Positions 29,458 through 40,200 of a stretch of DNA of 64,000 nt are shown here, piece after piece. A program made the translations under genes and the position numbers. The DNA is taken from the NCBI GenBank assembly GCA_947631595.1, contig CANRLZ010000001.1, forward strand, positions 1-64,000, in the 5' to 3' direction. Numbering within the stretch: position 1 is the first letter of the stretch; every line of letters begins with the position of its first letter. Source of the stretch: an uncultured Oscillospiraceae bacterium. Lineage in GTDB: Bacteria > Bacillota > Clostridia > Oscillospirales > Oscillospiraceae. The notes beneath the pieces are model-generated. The model saw nothing but the letters and a program-made list of their open reading frames with translations. It did no database searches and was not told where the DNA came from.

Positions 29458-31470
29458 ATGTCCATCTACCCGGAGTCCAACCGCTATCCCGGCGGAAATC
29501 CCTACCGCACCCCCCGGCCCAAGGGGGAGGGGAGCGACACCCGCCTCACCGACCAGTTCACCCGGGACCTCACCGCCCTGGCGCGGCTGGGGCAGCTGGA
29601 CCCGGTGATCGGCCGGGAGAAGGAGCTGGCGCGGGCCATCCAGATCCTCTCCCGGCGCACGAAAAACAACCCCGCCCTGGTGGGGGAGCCGGGGGTGGGC
29701 AAGACCGCCGTGGCCGAGGCGCTGGCCCAGGCGTTGGCGGACGGTCGGGTGCCGGAGGACCTCAAGGGCAAGCGGCTGCTGAGCCTGGACATCGCCTCCA
29801 TGGTGGCGGGCACCAAGTACCGGGGGGAGTTTGAAGAGCGCATCCGCAACATCCTCAGCGAGCTGCGCCGGGCGGGGGATGTGATCCTCTTTCTGGACGA
29901 GCTGCATACCGTGGTGGGCGCGGGCAGCGCCGAGGGGGCCATCGACGCGGCAAACCTGCTCAAGCCCGCCCTGGGCCGGGGGGAGCTGCGGGTGGTGGGC
30001 GCCACCACCCTGGAGGAATACCGCCGCTACATCGAAAAGGACGTGGCCCTGGAGCGGCGGTTCCAGCCGGTGACGGTGGAGGAGCCGGACCCGGCGCGGA
30101 CGCTGGAGATCTTGAAGGGCCTGCGCCCCCGGTACGAGGCCCATCACGGCCTCGCCATCCCCGACGAGGCCCTGGCCGCGGCGGTGGAGCTGGCGGGGCG
30201 GTATCTCCCCCAGCGGCGTTTCCCGGACAAGGCGGTGGACTTGATGGACGAGGCGGCGGCCCTGGAGCGGCTGGAGCCGGGCGGCCGGGAGGAGGAGGTG
30301 GCGGAGCTGGAGCGCCGCGCCCGACAGGCGGCCGCCGAGCGGGAGCGGGCGGTGGCCCAGCGGGACTACCACCGCTGCCTTATGCTCCGGGAGGCGCAGC
30401 AGAGCTTTGAGCAGCAGGCCCAGGAGCTGCGCCGTCGCCGCCGCCGGAGCGACCGGGGTTCGGTGCGCCCGGAGACGGTGGCGCGGGTGGTGAGCGCCTG
30501 GACGGGCATCCCGGTGAGCCGCCTCACCGGCCCGGAGCGGGAGCGCCTGGCCTCTCTGGAGGCGGAGCTGGCCCGGGAGGTGGTGGGTCAGGCCGGGGCG
30601 GTGCGGGCGGTGGCCCAGGCGGTGCGCCGGGGGCGGCTGGGCCTGCGGGACCCGGACCGGCCCGCCGGCTCTTTCCTCTTCCTGGGGCCGACGGGGGTGG
30701 GGAAGACCCAGCTGTGCCGCGCCCTGGCCGCCCACCTCTTCGGCAGCCCCCGGCGGCTCATCCGCTTCGATATGTCCGAGTATATGGACCGCCACACCGC
30801 CGCCCGGTTGGTGGGCGCGCCGCCGGGGTACGTGGGCTACGACGACGGCGGCCAGCTCACCCGCCGGGTGAAGAGCCAGCCGTACAGCCTCATCCTCTTT
30901 GACGAGGTGGAGAAAGCCCACCCGTCGGTGGCCGACCTGCTGCTTCAAATCATGGAGGAGGGGGTGCTCACCGACGGCCAGGGGGGCAAGGCGGACTTCC
31001 GCAACGCCGTGGTGGTGCTCACCTCCAACCTGGGCGCCCAGCGCGCCTCCGGGGCGAAAGGCCCCCTGGGCTTCGGTGCGGAGAGCGGAGTCCAGGCCGC
31101 CCGCCGGGCGGCGCTGGAGGCGGCGAAAAATTTTTTCCGCCCGGAGTTTTTGGGGCGGCTGGACGAGATCGTGTACTTCGACCCCCTGGGCCGGGCGGAG
31201 CTGACCGCCATCGCCCGTACCATGCTGGCCCAGGCGGGGGAGCGGCTGGCCGCCCACGGGGTACGCCTGGAGGCGCCGGAGGCGGCGGTGGAGCGCCTGG
31301 TGGAGCGGGCCATGGGCGAGCAGGGCGGCGCCCGGCCCCTGCGGCGGCTCATCGCCCGTGAGGTGGAGGACCCGGCGGCGGAAGGGCTGCTCAGCGGGCG
31401 GCTGCTGCCGGGGAGCTGTTTTTGCCTGGCGGTGGAAAAGGGGGAACTTTCCGGCAAAGTGGCCGTCTAA
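29458..31470 (+). CDS. Clp/HSP100 ATPase subunit (two AAA+ domains, no Clp N-domain)
   Basis: [18 protein letters not shown]...[16 protein letters not shown]...[27 protein letters not shown]...[15 protein letters not shown]...[32 protein letters not shown]. Confidence 0.92.
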   Translation: MSIYPESNRYPGGNPYRTPRPKGEGSDTRLTDQFTRDLTALARLGQLDPVIGREKELARAIQILSRRTKNNPALVGEPGVGKTAVAEALAQALADGRVPEDLKGKRLLSLDIASMVAGTKYRGEFEERIRNILSELRRAGDVILFLDELHTVVGAGSAEGAIDAANLLKPALGRGELRVVGATTLEEYRRYIEKDVALERRFQPVTVEEPDPARTLEILKGLRPRYEAHHGLAIPDEALAAAVELAGRYLPQRRFPDKAVDLMDEAAALERLEPGGREEEVAELERRARQAAAERERAVAQRDYHRCLMLREAQQSFEQQAQELRRRRRRSDRGSVRPETVARVVSAWTGIPVSRLTGPERERLASLEAELAREVVGQAGAVRAVAQAVRRGRLGLRDPDRPAGSFLFLGPTGVGKTQLCRALAAHLFGSPRRLIRFDMSEYMDRHTAARLVGAPPGYVGYDDGGQLTRRVKSQPYSLILFDEVEKAHPSVADLLLQIMEEGVLTDGQGGKADFRNAVVVLTSNLGAQRASGAKGPLGFGAESGVQAARRAALEAAKNFFRPEFLGRLDEIVYFDPLGRAELTAIARTMLAQAGERLAAHGVRLEAPEAAVERLVERAMGEQGGARPLRRLIAREVEDPAAEGLLSGRLLPGSCFCLAVEKGELSGKVAV

Positions 31471-31502
31471 AGGGGCAGCCGAGAAAAAAGGAGAGAAAAA
31501 TC

Positions 31503-32027
31503 ATGAAAAAAATCCGCGTCCTGTCCCTGCTGCTGTCCGCCGCCCTGTGCCTGTCCCTGGCCGCCTGCGCCGGGGGGAAGAAGGGCGACGCGTCCGACCC
31601 CGCCGCGCTGGCCGACGCCTACGCCCAGGCCATCACCGGCGCCCGTGACCTGGAGTACAACGAGGCCTACCCCGTGCTCACCAGCGCCGACCAGGCTGAC
31701 GCCCAGGAGCGGGAGATGTACTTCGCCACCCTGGGGGTGGAGCCGGCGGACGTGCAGGCCTACGCCATGAGCGTGTCCCTGATGAACGTCCAGGCCTACG
31801 CCATCGTGGCCATGCTGCCCGCCGACGGCGCCGCGGACGCGGTGCGCGCCGGGCTGGAGGGGTATGTGGAAAACCAGAAGAACGGCTTTGAACACTACCT
31901 GGAGGACCAGTTCCAGGTGGCCTCCAGCGCCAAGCTGGAGACCCTGGACGACGGCACCATCCTCCTGGTGATGTGCCCCGACCAGGACACGGCGCTGGAC
32001 AGCATCAAAAGCGCCCTGGCGGGCTGA
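31503..32027 (+). CDS. DUF4358-like lipoprotein
   Basis: Lipobox MKKIRVLSLLLSAALCLSLAAC; C-terminal VMCPDQDTALDSIKSALAG. Confidence 0.75.
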   Translation: MKKIRVLSLLLSAALCLSLAACAGGKKGDASDPAALADAYAQAITGARDLEYNEAYPVLTSADQADAQEREMYFATLGVEPADVQAYAMSVSLMNVQAYAIVAMLPADGAADAVRAGLEGYVENQKNGFEHYLEDQFQVASSAKLETLDDGTILLVMCPDQDTALDSIKSALAG

Positions 32028-32040
32028 CCTTCGGGCAGAA

Positions 32041-32073
32041 AACGCGCCCTCTCCCACGGGAGAGGGCGCGTTT
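32041..32073. terminator. Terminator copy, left flank of dispersed repeat B
   Basis: AACGCGCCCTCTCCCACGGGAGAGGGCGCGTTT. Confidence 0.92.
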
Positions 32074-32280
32074 CAGCTTGTCAAAAAGCCTCGCAGAGTT
32101 TCGCGCCGCAGGGCGCGAAAGACTCATAAGAAATTTTTTCCGGCGGCGTGTACGTCGGAAAAAATACATCTCGGCCCGCAAACGTGCGAGTCGGCCGCCC
32201 TCGCGGCGGCCGGGGAGTGCGCTGCAGCGGGCCGCAAAAAATGTCAAAGAAGCGGTCCGACCGCTTCTTTGACAGTCTCC
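32074..32280. mobile_element. Dispersed 207-bp structured repeat, copy B (MITE-like, non-coding)
   Basis: CAGCTTGTCAAAAAGCCTCGCAGAGTTTCGCG...TTTGACAGTCTCC; differs from copy A by about 5 substitutions and small end/homopolymer indels. Confidence 0.85.
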
Positions 32281-32313
32281 AACGCGCCCTCTCCCACGGG
32301 AGAGGGCGCGTTT
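32281..32313. terminator. Terminator copy, right flank of dispersed repeat B
   Basis: AACGCGCCCTCTCCCACGGGAGAGGGCGCGTTT (33/33 identical to left copy) followed by TTT. Confidence 0.92.
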
Positions 32314-32314
32314 T

Positions 32315-34636
32315 TTACACCGGGGCGGCGGGCGATCCGGCGCGGAGGCCCAGGCGGAGGATGAGGGCGGTCTTGTCGTCCTGGGCCTCCGGGTCGTGAT
32401 CCACCATAGCCTGGGCCAGGGCGGCGGGGGAGCCGCCGTCGAAGGCCAGGAGCGCGTCCCGGACCCACTGGTCCTCCCCGGTTACCACCCCGTCGGTGAG
32501 CAGGGCCAGACAGTCCCCCGGGCCGACCTGGAATTCCAGCCGGTCGCACCGGTTGGGGCCGGGGTCGGGAAGGCCCGCGGGCAGCGACCGGCCGGACAGG
32601 CACTTCACCGTGCCCCCCTGCCGGAGGTAGCTGGGGCTTGCCCCCAGCTTGTAGAGCGTGCCGTGGCCGCCGTAGAGGTCGATCTCCAGCAGGTCCACCG
32701 TGGAAAATCCCCCCGTGGCCTCCCCCCGGAGAACCAGGGCTTGATCCAGGGTCTTCAGGGCGTTGGAGGCGGTCACCCCCGCCCGGAGGAACTGCTCCAG
32801 CAGCTTCAGGCACAGCTCGCTCTCCGCCCTGGCCTCCTGGCCGGAACCCATGCCGTCGCACAGCAGGACGTAGAGGGTGCTGTTGGCGCTTTTGAACCAG
32901 GTGAAGGCGTCGCCGCTGACGCTCTGGCCCTGCCGCCGCCGCCCCGCCGCCCCGGCCAGGGCGGTGAGGGGTTCCAGCTGGACAAAGAGCACCTGGTTCT
33001 CCCCGGCGGTGGGCGGGGAGAGGGGCAGATCCATCAGGTCGGACAGGGCCTTGCGCCCCGGCTCGTCGGCCAGCTTTTTGGCGTCCCAGCCGTCCAGCTG
33101 GAGCTGGAGGTGGCCCTGGGGGTCGGCGAACACCAGCCCCCGGCAGCTCAGCTCCCGCCCGATGAGAAATTGCCGCAGCCGCCGGGTGCGCAGGTCGTCC
33201 ACCGCCACCGGGGCGGCCATGGCCGCCGCCGTGTCCTGGAGGAGGCGCGCCATGTCGCCGTACTGGTCGGCCACCGCCCGGCGGCTCTGGCTCACCTGGC
33301 GCTGGTAGCGCCGGCGCAGGAGGTGGGCGGCCAGCTCCTCCTCCACCGCGCCGAGAAACGCCCCGAAGCGGCAGCACTTGTCCCGAAAGCGCTGGGGAAA
33401 GTCATCGGCCAGCGCCTGGCGGCGCTCCAGCATGGGCGGCAGGGCGGCGTTCAAAAGGTCGTAGGTCTCCTGGTAATCCCGCTGCCAGCACCGCTCCCGG
33501 AGGGCGCACCGGGCGCAGACCCGGTTGGCGCAGCGGTCGAAGATAACGCTGGGGTCCTCCCCGTTGTCCGCGCCGGGGCCGAAGGCGCCGCGCAGGGCGG
33601 AAAAGACCTGGTCAAAGGCGTCGGCCGCCCGGCGCAGGCGGCGGGAGGCGGCCTGGTAGGCCCATCGGCCCCGATCCCGCCGGTCGTCCGGGGCGAAGAG
33701 CACCGCCGCCTGGTCCAGCAGCCGCTGGGGGATGAGCAGGAACAAGAGGGCGGCCAGCACCGCCTCCCAGAGCGCCGCCGCGCCGCCCCTCCGGCTCCAC
33801 AGCGCCGCCCACGCCCCGGCCAGGGCAAACCCGGCGGCGGAGACGCCCCGGCGGTGACCCTTCAGCAGTCCGGCCACCAGGGCGGCCAGGGCGTAGCACA
33901 CGGTAAAGGTGCCCGCCGTGCCGGAGGCCAGGTCCATCATCAGCCCGGCGCACGACCCAACCGCCGCGCCCGCGCCCGGCCCGGCGGTCCACCCGGCGCA
34001 CAGGCTCAGCCCCGCCGCGCACAGCCGCCCCAGGGACACCCGTCCGGGCAGCTCCAGTTGGGCCAGGGACAGCAGCACCGCCAGCGCCAGGGCGATCAGC
34101 CCCAGGCGCTGGGGAAAGCCCGCCTCCTTGGGGGCCTCTCCGCTGTCCCAGAGGGAGAAGGCCAGGCGAAAGGCGTACACCGCCCCCGCCGTCACAACGC
34201 ATTCCCCCGCCAGGGCCATTACCCCGGCGGAGGTGGGGTCCAGCAGGGTCACAAGGCCGGTGACGGCGCAAAAGCCCCCGGCCACCAGGGGCATGAAGAG
34301 GCGCTTTTGGTAGAGGCGCAGGTCGAAAAAGGCCAGGGCCACGGAGAAGATGAGGATGGCGCAGGCGGCGTACCGCAGTCCGGCCTCCACCCCCCGGTTC
34401 AGCAGATAGCCCAGCACCGCCCCGCCCAGGGCGGCGAAGCCCTCCGGCCCCACCCCGGAGGCGCCCACCAGGGCCAGGGCAAAGGGGGCGTGGCCGGGAG
34501 CCAGCTCCCCCGTGGCCAGAACGGCGGCCAGGAGGAAGCGGATCGCCCCCTGGATGAACCCCGCCAGGGCGGAGGCGCGCTCCGTGCCCGGCTTTTCGAC
34601 CTCCTTTTTGCCTGTTCCCCACCGTTTCCACACCAT
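32315..34636 (-). CDS. spoIIE: Stage II sporulation protein E (PP2C phosphatase)
   Basis: Many N-terminal TM segments; C-terminal PP2C: SGDAFTWFKSANSTLYVLLCDGMGSGQEARAESELCLKLLEQFLRAGV...STVDLLEIDLYGGHGTLYKLGASPSYLRQGG. Confidence 0.93.
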   Translation of the reverse strand: MVWKRWGTGKKEVEKPGTERASALAGFIQGAIRFLLAAVLATGELAPGHAPFALALVGASGVGPEGFAALGGAVLGYLLNRGVEAGLRYAACAILIFSVALAFFDLRLYQKRLFMPLVAGGFCAVTGLVTLLDPTSAGVMALAGECVVTAGAVYAFRLAFSLWDSGEAPKEAGFPQRLGLIALALAVLLSLAQLELPGRVSLGRLCAAGLSLCAGWTAGPGAGAAVGSCAGLMMDLASGTAGTFTVCYALAALVAGLLKGHRRGVSAAGFALAGAWAALWSRRGGAAALWEAVLAALLFLLIPQRLLDQAAVLFAPDDRRDRGRWAYQAASRRLRRAADAFDQVFSALRGAFGPGADNGEDPSVIFDRCANRVCARCALRERCWQRDYQETYDLLNAALPPMLERRQALADDFPQRFRDKCCRFGAFLGAVEEELAAHLLRRRYQRQVSQSRRAVADQYGDMARLLQDTAAAMAAPVAVDDLRTRRLRQFLIGRELSCRGLVFADPQGHLQLQLDGWDAKKLADEPGRKALSDLMDLPLSPPTAGENQVLFVQLEPLTALAGAAGRRRQGQSVSGDAFTWFKSANSTLYVLLCDGMGSGQEARAESELCLKLLEQFLRAGVTASNALKTLDQALVLRGEATGGFSTVDLLEIDLYGGHGTLYKLGASPSYLRQGGTVKCLSGRSLPAGLPDPGPNRCDRLEFQVGPGDCLALLTDGVVTGEDQWVRDALLAFDGGSPAALAQAMVDHDPEAQDDKTALILRLGLRAGSPAAPV

Positions 34637-34733
34637 AGGCTTGTCCTCCTTGCGGCTTTTTGGGACAAGCATAGCGGAAACGGCGGAAAAAGGCAGTCGA
34701 AAACAAAGGCCGGGCAGGGATTTGTCCGGCGGG

Positions 34734-35864
34734 TCAGACCACCGCCGGGGAGTGGCGCCACTCCTCCCCGCAGGGCAGGGGGTGGGGGGCGCACAGGGAG
34801 AAGAGATCGGTGAGTCGGCTCTCGGTGGCCAGCGCCTCCCGGTGGTCGGCGGGCTTGGTGATGACGGGCAGGGGACAGCGCCCCCGGAGGGCGGCCAGGT
34901 GGGACGCCCCCCGCCTGGTCATGGCCAGCACCCGCAGATACTCCGGCGCGGCGGGGCGGTCCCCGGCGGTGAGACCCAGGGCGGCCCACAGCGCCACCCG
35001 GCGGATGCGGGCGGCGGTGAGGCGGCGGGTCTTGGCCAGGGCGTACAGCTCCTCCAGGCTCCCCGCCTTCCGGGCGGAGCGCCAGAGGCGCCGGGCCAGG
35101 CCGTCCGACCCGTCGGGCAGGGCGGCCAGCGCCTCCGGGGAGCGCTGCCGGAGCGCCCAGAGGATGGCCCCCTCCTGCCGCTCCAACCGGTAGATCGGCC
35201 CGTCCCAGGCCCCGGCCAGGTAGGGCCGGGCGGCCTCCGGGCCGTCCCGGCGCAGGAGGGCGCGCAGGGCGGAGGCGGAGGGGTACTCCCGCTCCAGCGG
35301 CCCGTCGTGGGCGCCCAGACGGGGGATGGGCAGGGGGGCGACCCCCTCGGGCAGGGCGGCCAGGTACTCCACGGCCAGGTTGTTGTTGGGTTCTTCCACC
35401 AGCGCCGCCGTCTCCCGCCCCACCAGGTCGGCCAGCGCCCGCTGCCGGGCGGCGGGGTAGGAGAGGCCGCGGGAGAGGTGGGGCGCCAGGGCGGCGTCAA
35501 AGCGGGGACTTTTCAGCGCGGCGGCCAGGGCCTGGAGGGCGGGGAGGTCCGGCGTCTCGCACCCGAAACTCATGGTCTCCGCCCCCGCGGCGGCCAGGAT
35601 CGCCACCCCCGCCCGGGCGAACACCTGGGCGGAACCCAGGGCGAAGACGGAGGGCAGCTCCACCACCAGATCGGCCCCCGCCTGGGCCGCCCACCGGGCG
35701 CGGCGCCACTTGTCGGTCACGGCGCACTCCCCCCGCTGCACCCAGTTGCCCGACAGACACACCACCACCGCCGCGTCCGGGCAGGCCGCCCGGGTGAGGG
35801 AGAGGTGGCGCAGATGTCCGGCGTGGAGGGGGTTGTACTCCGCCAAAATGCCCACCGCTTTCAT
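34734..35864 (-). CDS. tmcAL: tRNA(Met) cytidine acetate ligase (TmcAL) / nucleotidyltransferase
   Basis: MKAVGILAEYNPLHAGHLRHLSLTRAACPDAAVVVCLSGNWVQRGECAVTDKWRRARWAAQAGADLVVELP. Confidence 0.92.
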   Translation of the reverse strand: MKAVGILAEYNPLHAGHLRHLSLTRAACPDAAVVVCLSGNWVQRGECAVTDKWRRARWAAQAGADLVVELPSVFALGSAQVFARAGVAILAAAGAETMSFGCETPDLPALQALAAALKSPRFDAALAPHLSRGLSYPAARQRALADLVGRETAALVEEPNNNLAVEYLAALPEGVAPLPIPRLGAHDGPLEREYPSASALRALLRRDGPEAARPYLAGAWDGPIYRLERQEGAILWALRQRSPEALAALPDGSDGLARRLWRSARKAGSLEELYALAKTRRLTAARIRRVALWAALGLTAGDRPAAPEYLRVLAMTRRGASHLAALRGRCPLPVITKPADHREALATESRLTDLFSLCAPHPLPCGEEWRHSPAVV

Positions 35865-36006
35865 GTTCCAGCCTCCTTTCCGGCAAAGGCGTAAAAAAAC
35901 CCTTGCCCTGCCGGGGAAAAAGAGTTACAATATACTTTGCATTATAGTACACCCCGACCCCCGCCGCAAGAGGCGGCGAGATACTTGAGTTAAGGAGAGA
36001 TGTAGT

Positions 36007-37209
36007 ATGAAGATCCTGGTCATCAATGCGGGCAGTTCCTCTTTGAAGTATCAGCTGCTGGACTCCGAGACCCACGAGGTCTTGGCCAAGGGCCTGTGCG
36101 AGCGCATCGGCATCGACGGCCACCTGAAGCACACCCCCGGCAACGGCAAGCCCGTCTTTGACCAGGACGTGGCCATGCCCACCCACTCCGAGGGCATCCA
36201 GAAGGTGCTGGAGCTGCTCACCAGCGCCGACCACGGCGTCATCGCCTCCACTGCGGAGATCGGCGCGGTGGGCCATCGGGTGGTCCACGGCGGGGAGAAG
36301 TTCGCCGCCTCCACCCTCATCGACGACGACGTCATCAAGGCCATCGAGGCGTGCATCCCCCTGGCGCCCCTCCACAACCCCGCCAACATCACCGGCATCC
36401 AGGCCTGCCAGAAGGTCATGCCCGGCGTGCCCATGGTGGCCGTGTTCGACACCGCCTTCCACCAGACCATGCCCAGCCGCGCCTACGTCTACGCCCTGCC
36501 CTATGAGTACTACGAGAAGGACGCCGTGCGCCGCTACGGCTTCCACGGCACCTCCCACCGCTTCGTCACCGCCGAGGCCGCCAAGCTGCTGGGTAAGCCG
36601 GTGGAGGAGCTGAAGCTCATCTCCTGCCACCTGGGCAACGGCTCGTCCATCGCCGCGGTGAAGGGCGGTAAGTGCGTGGACACCACCATGGGCTTTACCC
36701 CCCTGGCCGGTCTGCCCATGGGCACCCGCTGCGGCGACATCGACCCGGCCATTTTGGAGTACCTGATGAACAAGTACGACCTCTCCATCGGGGAGATGCA
36801 GAACATCCTCAACAAGAAGTCCGGCGTGCTGGGCGTCTCCGGCGTCAGCTCCGACTTCCGCGACCTGGACGAGGCGGCTGCCCAGGGCAACCAGCGCGCC
36901 GCCCTGGCCCTGGAGGTCTTCCAGTACGCCGTGGCCAAGTACATCGGCTCCTACGCCGCCGCCATGGGCGGGGTGGACGCGGTGATCTTCACCGCCGGCG
37001 TGGGGGAGAACTCCGGCTCCACCCGCATGGGCGCCTGTAAGGACCTGGGCTTCATGGGCATCAAGGTCGACCCAGAGAAGAACAAGCAGCGCGGCCAGGC
37101 CCTGGACATCTCCGCCGACGGCGCCACCGTCCGTACCCTGGTCATCCCCACCAACGAAGAGCTGATGATCGCCATGGACACCGCCGAGATCGTGGCGGCT
37201 AAGGCGTAA
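36007..37209 (+). CDS. ackA: Acetate kinase
   Basis: [19 protein letters not shown]...[11 protein letters not shown]...[10 protein letters not shown]...[13 protein letters not shown]...[40 protein letters not shown]. Confidence 0.98.
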   Translation: MKILVINAGSSSLKYQLLDSETHEVLAKGLCERIGIDGHLKHTPGNGKPVFDQDVAMPTHSEGIQKVLELLTSADHGVIASTAEIGAVGHRVVHGGEKFAASTLIDDDVIKAIEACIPLAPLHNPANITGIQACQKVMPGVPMVAVFDTAFHQTMPSRAYVYALPYEYYEKDAVRRYGFHGTSHRFVTAEAAKLLGKPVEELKLISCHLGNGSSIAAVKGGKCVDTTMGFTPLAGLPMGTRCGDIDPAILEYLMNKYDLSIGEMQNILNKKSGVLGVSGVSSDFRDLDEAAAQGNQRAALALEVFQYAVAKYIGSYAAAMGGVDAVIFTAGVGENSGSTRMGACKDLGFMGIKVDPEKNKQRGQALDISADGATVRTLVIPTNEELMIAMDTAEIVAAKA

Positions 37210-37240
37210 CCGGAGCTTCGTTTCGTCCAGAACGACCTTC

Positions 37241-37269
37241 GGGCGGGGACTTTGCGGTCCCCGCCCTTT
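37241..37269 (+). terminator. Intrinsic terminator after ackA
   Basis: GGGCGGGGAC-TTTGCG-GTCCCCGCCC-TTT. Confidence 0.75.
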
Positions 37270-37297
37270 CATCTTCTCAGGAAGGAGAGATGTCCCG

Positions 37298-40200
37298 ATG
37301 AACGCAGCGCCCGCCGGACAAGAGGGCCAGAACAAGAAGCCGGAGGAGACCATCATCCTCAACACCGGCCTCATCCAGATGGCCTTTGAAAAGAAGAAGG
37401 AGAGCGACGCCCAGGAACTCCACGAACTCCAGGAGCGGGCTGACCTCGCCGACCTGGAGGCCCAGCGCCGGCTGGGCCTGCGCTACGCCGCCGGCGACGG
37501 GGTGGAGCGGGATATGGACAAGGCCATCTCCTACCTCACCCAGGCCAGCGACGCCGGGGATATGCAGGCCCAGGACGCCCTGGCCGGATGCTACCGCGCC
37601 CTGGGCAACGAGAGCAAAGACCCCGCCCGGCGGGAGGAGTACTACCGCCGGGCCTTTGAGCTGTATTCCCAGGGCGCGGAGGCGGGCTACCCCCCGTCCA
37701 TGTACAACCTGGGTCTGGCCTACGAGAACGCCGCCGGGGTGGAGGAGGACTTGGAACGGGCGGCGGAACTCTACCGCCAGGCCGGCGAGGCGGACTATCT
37801 GCCCGGCGACTGCGCCCTGGCCGTGTGCTACCTCAACGGAAACGGCGTGGAGCGGGACCTGGATCAGGCGCTGGAGCTGCTTGCCCGCTGCGCCCAGGGG
37901 GGCTATCCCCGCGCCCAGTGCATCCTGGGGAATTTCTTTATGACCGGCGAGGGCGTGGAGCAGGACGCCGGCCACGCCCTGGAACTCTACCGGGAGGCGG
38001 CCAAGGAGGACTACCCGCCCGCCCTGGAGAAGCTGGGCCTGGCCTACGAGAACGGCGACGGGGTGGAGGTGGACATCGTCCAGGCGGTGGCGTACTACCG
38101 CCAGGCCAGCGACATGGGCTACGCCCCCGCCACCTGCGACCTGGCCGTGTGCTACCTCAACGGAAACGGCGTGGAGATGGAGGAACAGGAGGCGGTGCGC
38201 CTGCTGGAGCTGGGCGCGGCGGAGGAACACCCCCGCTCCATGTGCATCCTGGCCGACTGCCTGCGCTGGGGCACCGGGGTGGCCAAGGACCCCGACCGGG
38301 CGGTGGAACTCTACCGCAAGGCCGCCCAGGAGGGCTACCTCCCCGGCCTGCGGCAGCTGGGCGTGTGCTATGAGGTGGGCGACGGGGTGGAGCAGGACCA
38401 GGCCAAGGCCCTGGAACTCTACACCAAAGCCGCCGAACAGGGGGATGGCGCCGCCATGTGCAACATCGGCGTGTGCCACCTGACCGGCATCGGCGTGCCC
38501 GCCGACCCGACAAGAGCGGTGGAGTGGTTTGAAAAGGCGGTCCAGACCGGTTCCATCCGGGCGCTGGACTGCCTGGGCGACTGCTATAAGGACGGCCAGG
38601 GCGTGGCCAAGGACGGGGCGAAGGCCATGGAGTGCTACCAAAAGGCCGCCGACGCCGGATATGTGCCCGCCCTGTGCTCCATCGGCCTGTGCTATGAGCT
38701 GGGCGAGTGCGTGGAGCGGGACGCCCGCCGGGCCACCGACTACTACCGCCAGGCCGCCCAGCTGGGCCACGCCCCGGCCCAGTGCAACCTGGCCTACTGC
38801 TACCTCCAGGCCATCGGCGTGGAGCGGGACTTTGACCAGGCGGTCTACTGGCTGCAAAAGGCGGTGGACCAGGGCTGGCTCCGGGCCATGGACCTGCTGG
38901 GGGATTGTTACCAGCGGGGCCACGGCGTACCCAAGGACAGCAAGAAAGCTTACGAACTCTACAAGCGGGCTGCCGACGCCGGTTACCCCTCCGGCATCTG
39001 CTCGTTGGGGCTGTGCTTCGAGTTTGGCGACGGGGTGGCCATGGACAAGGCCGAGGCGGTGCGCCAGTACCGCCGGGCGGCCGGTCTGGGCCACGCCCCG
39101 GCCCAGTGCAACCTGGGCTTTTGCCTGATGCGGGGCATCGGCGTGGAGCAGAATTTTGAAGAGGCGGTACAGTGGTTGGAACAAGCCGCCGACCAGGACT
39201 GGCCCCGGGCGATGGACCTGCTGGGGGATTGTTACCAGCGGGGCTGGGGCGTGGCCGAGGACAGGGCAAAGGCGGCGGAGTACTATCAGCGCGCCGCCGA
39301 CCGGGACTACCCCACCGCCATCTGCTCCCTGGGCCTCTGTTACGAGATGGGCGACGGGGTGGAGGAGGACCTGCCCCGCGCCGTGGCGCTCTACCGCCGC
39401 GCCGCCCAGATGGGGGATGCCTGCGCCCAGTGCAACCTGGGCTTCTGCCTCAGCCGGGGGATCGGCTGCGAGGAGGACGAGGCGCAGGCGGCGGAGTGGT
39501 TCCAGAAGTCCGCCGACCAGGGCTGGCCGCGCGCCATGGACCTGCTGGGCGACTGCTACCGGCACGGCTGGGGGGTACAGCGTGACCTGAAGCGGGCGGC
39601 GGAACTCTACCGCCAGGCCGCCCAGCGGGAGTACGCCCCCAGCCAGTGCAGCCTGGGGGTGTGCTACGAGTGCGGCGACGGGGTGGAAAAGGACGCGAAA
39701 CAGGCCGCCGCCTGGTACGCCGCCGCCGCCAAGCAGGGTTACCCCGGCGGGCAGTGCAACCTGGGCGTGTGCTACCTCAACGGCATCGGCGTGGAGCGCT
39801 CGCCGGAGAAGGCGGTGGAGTGGCTGCGCAAGGCCGCCGACCAGGACTGGCTCCGGGCTGTGGATATTTTAGGGGAGTGCCACGAGCGGGGCGACGGGGT
39901 GAAAAAGGACCTGAAGGCCGCCGTGGAGTTCTACCGCCGCGCCGCCCACGGGGGCTATCCCCCCGCCCTGTGCAACCTGGGGCTGTGCTACGAGTACGGA
40001 AAAGGGGTGGCCCAGAACAAGGCCCAGGCGGCAGAGTTCTACCGCAAGGCCGCCGAGCTGGGCGACCGGTACGCCCAGTGCAACCTGGGGTACTGCTACT
40101 ACACCGGCATCGGCATGGGGGTCAACTACGAAGAGGCCGCCCGGTGGTTCACCGAGGCCGCCAAACAGGGCCACCCCCGGGCCATGAGCCTGTTGGGGGA

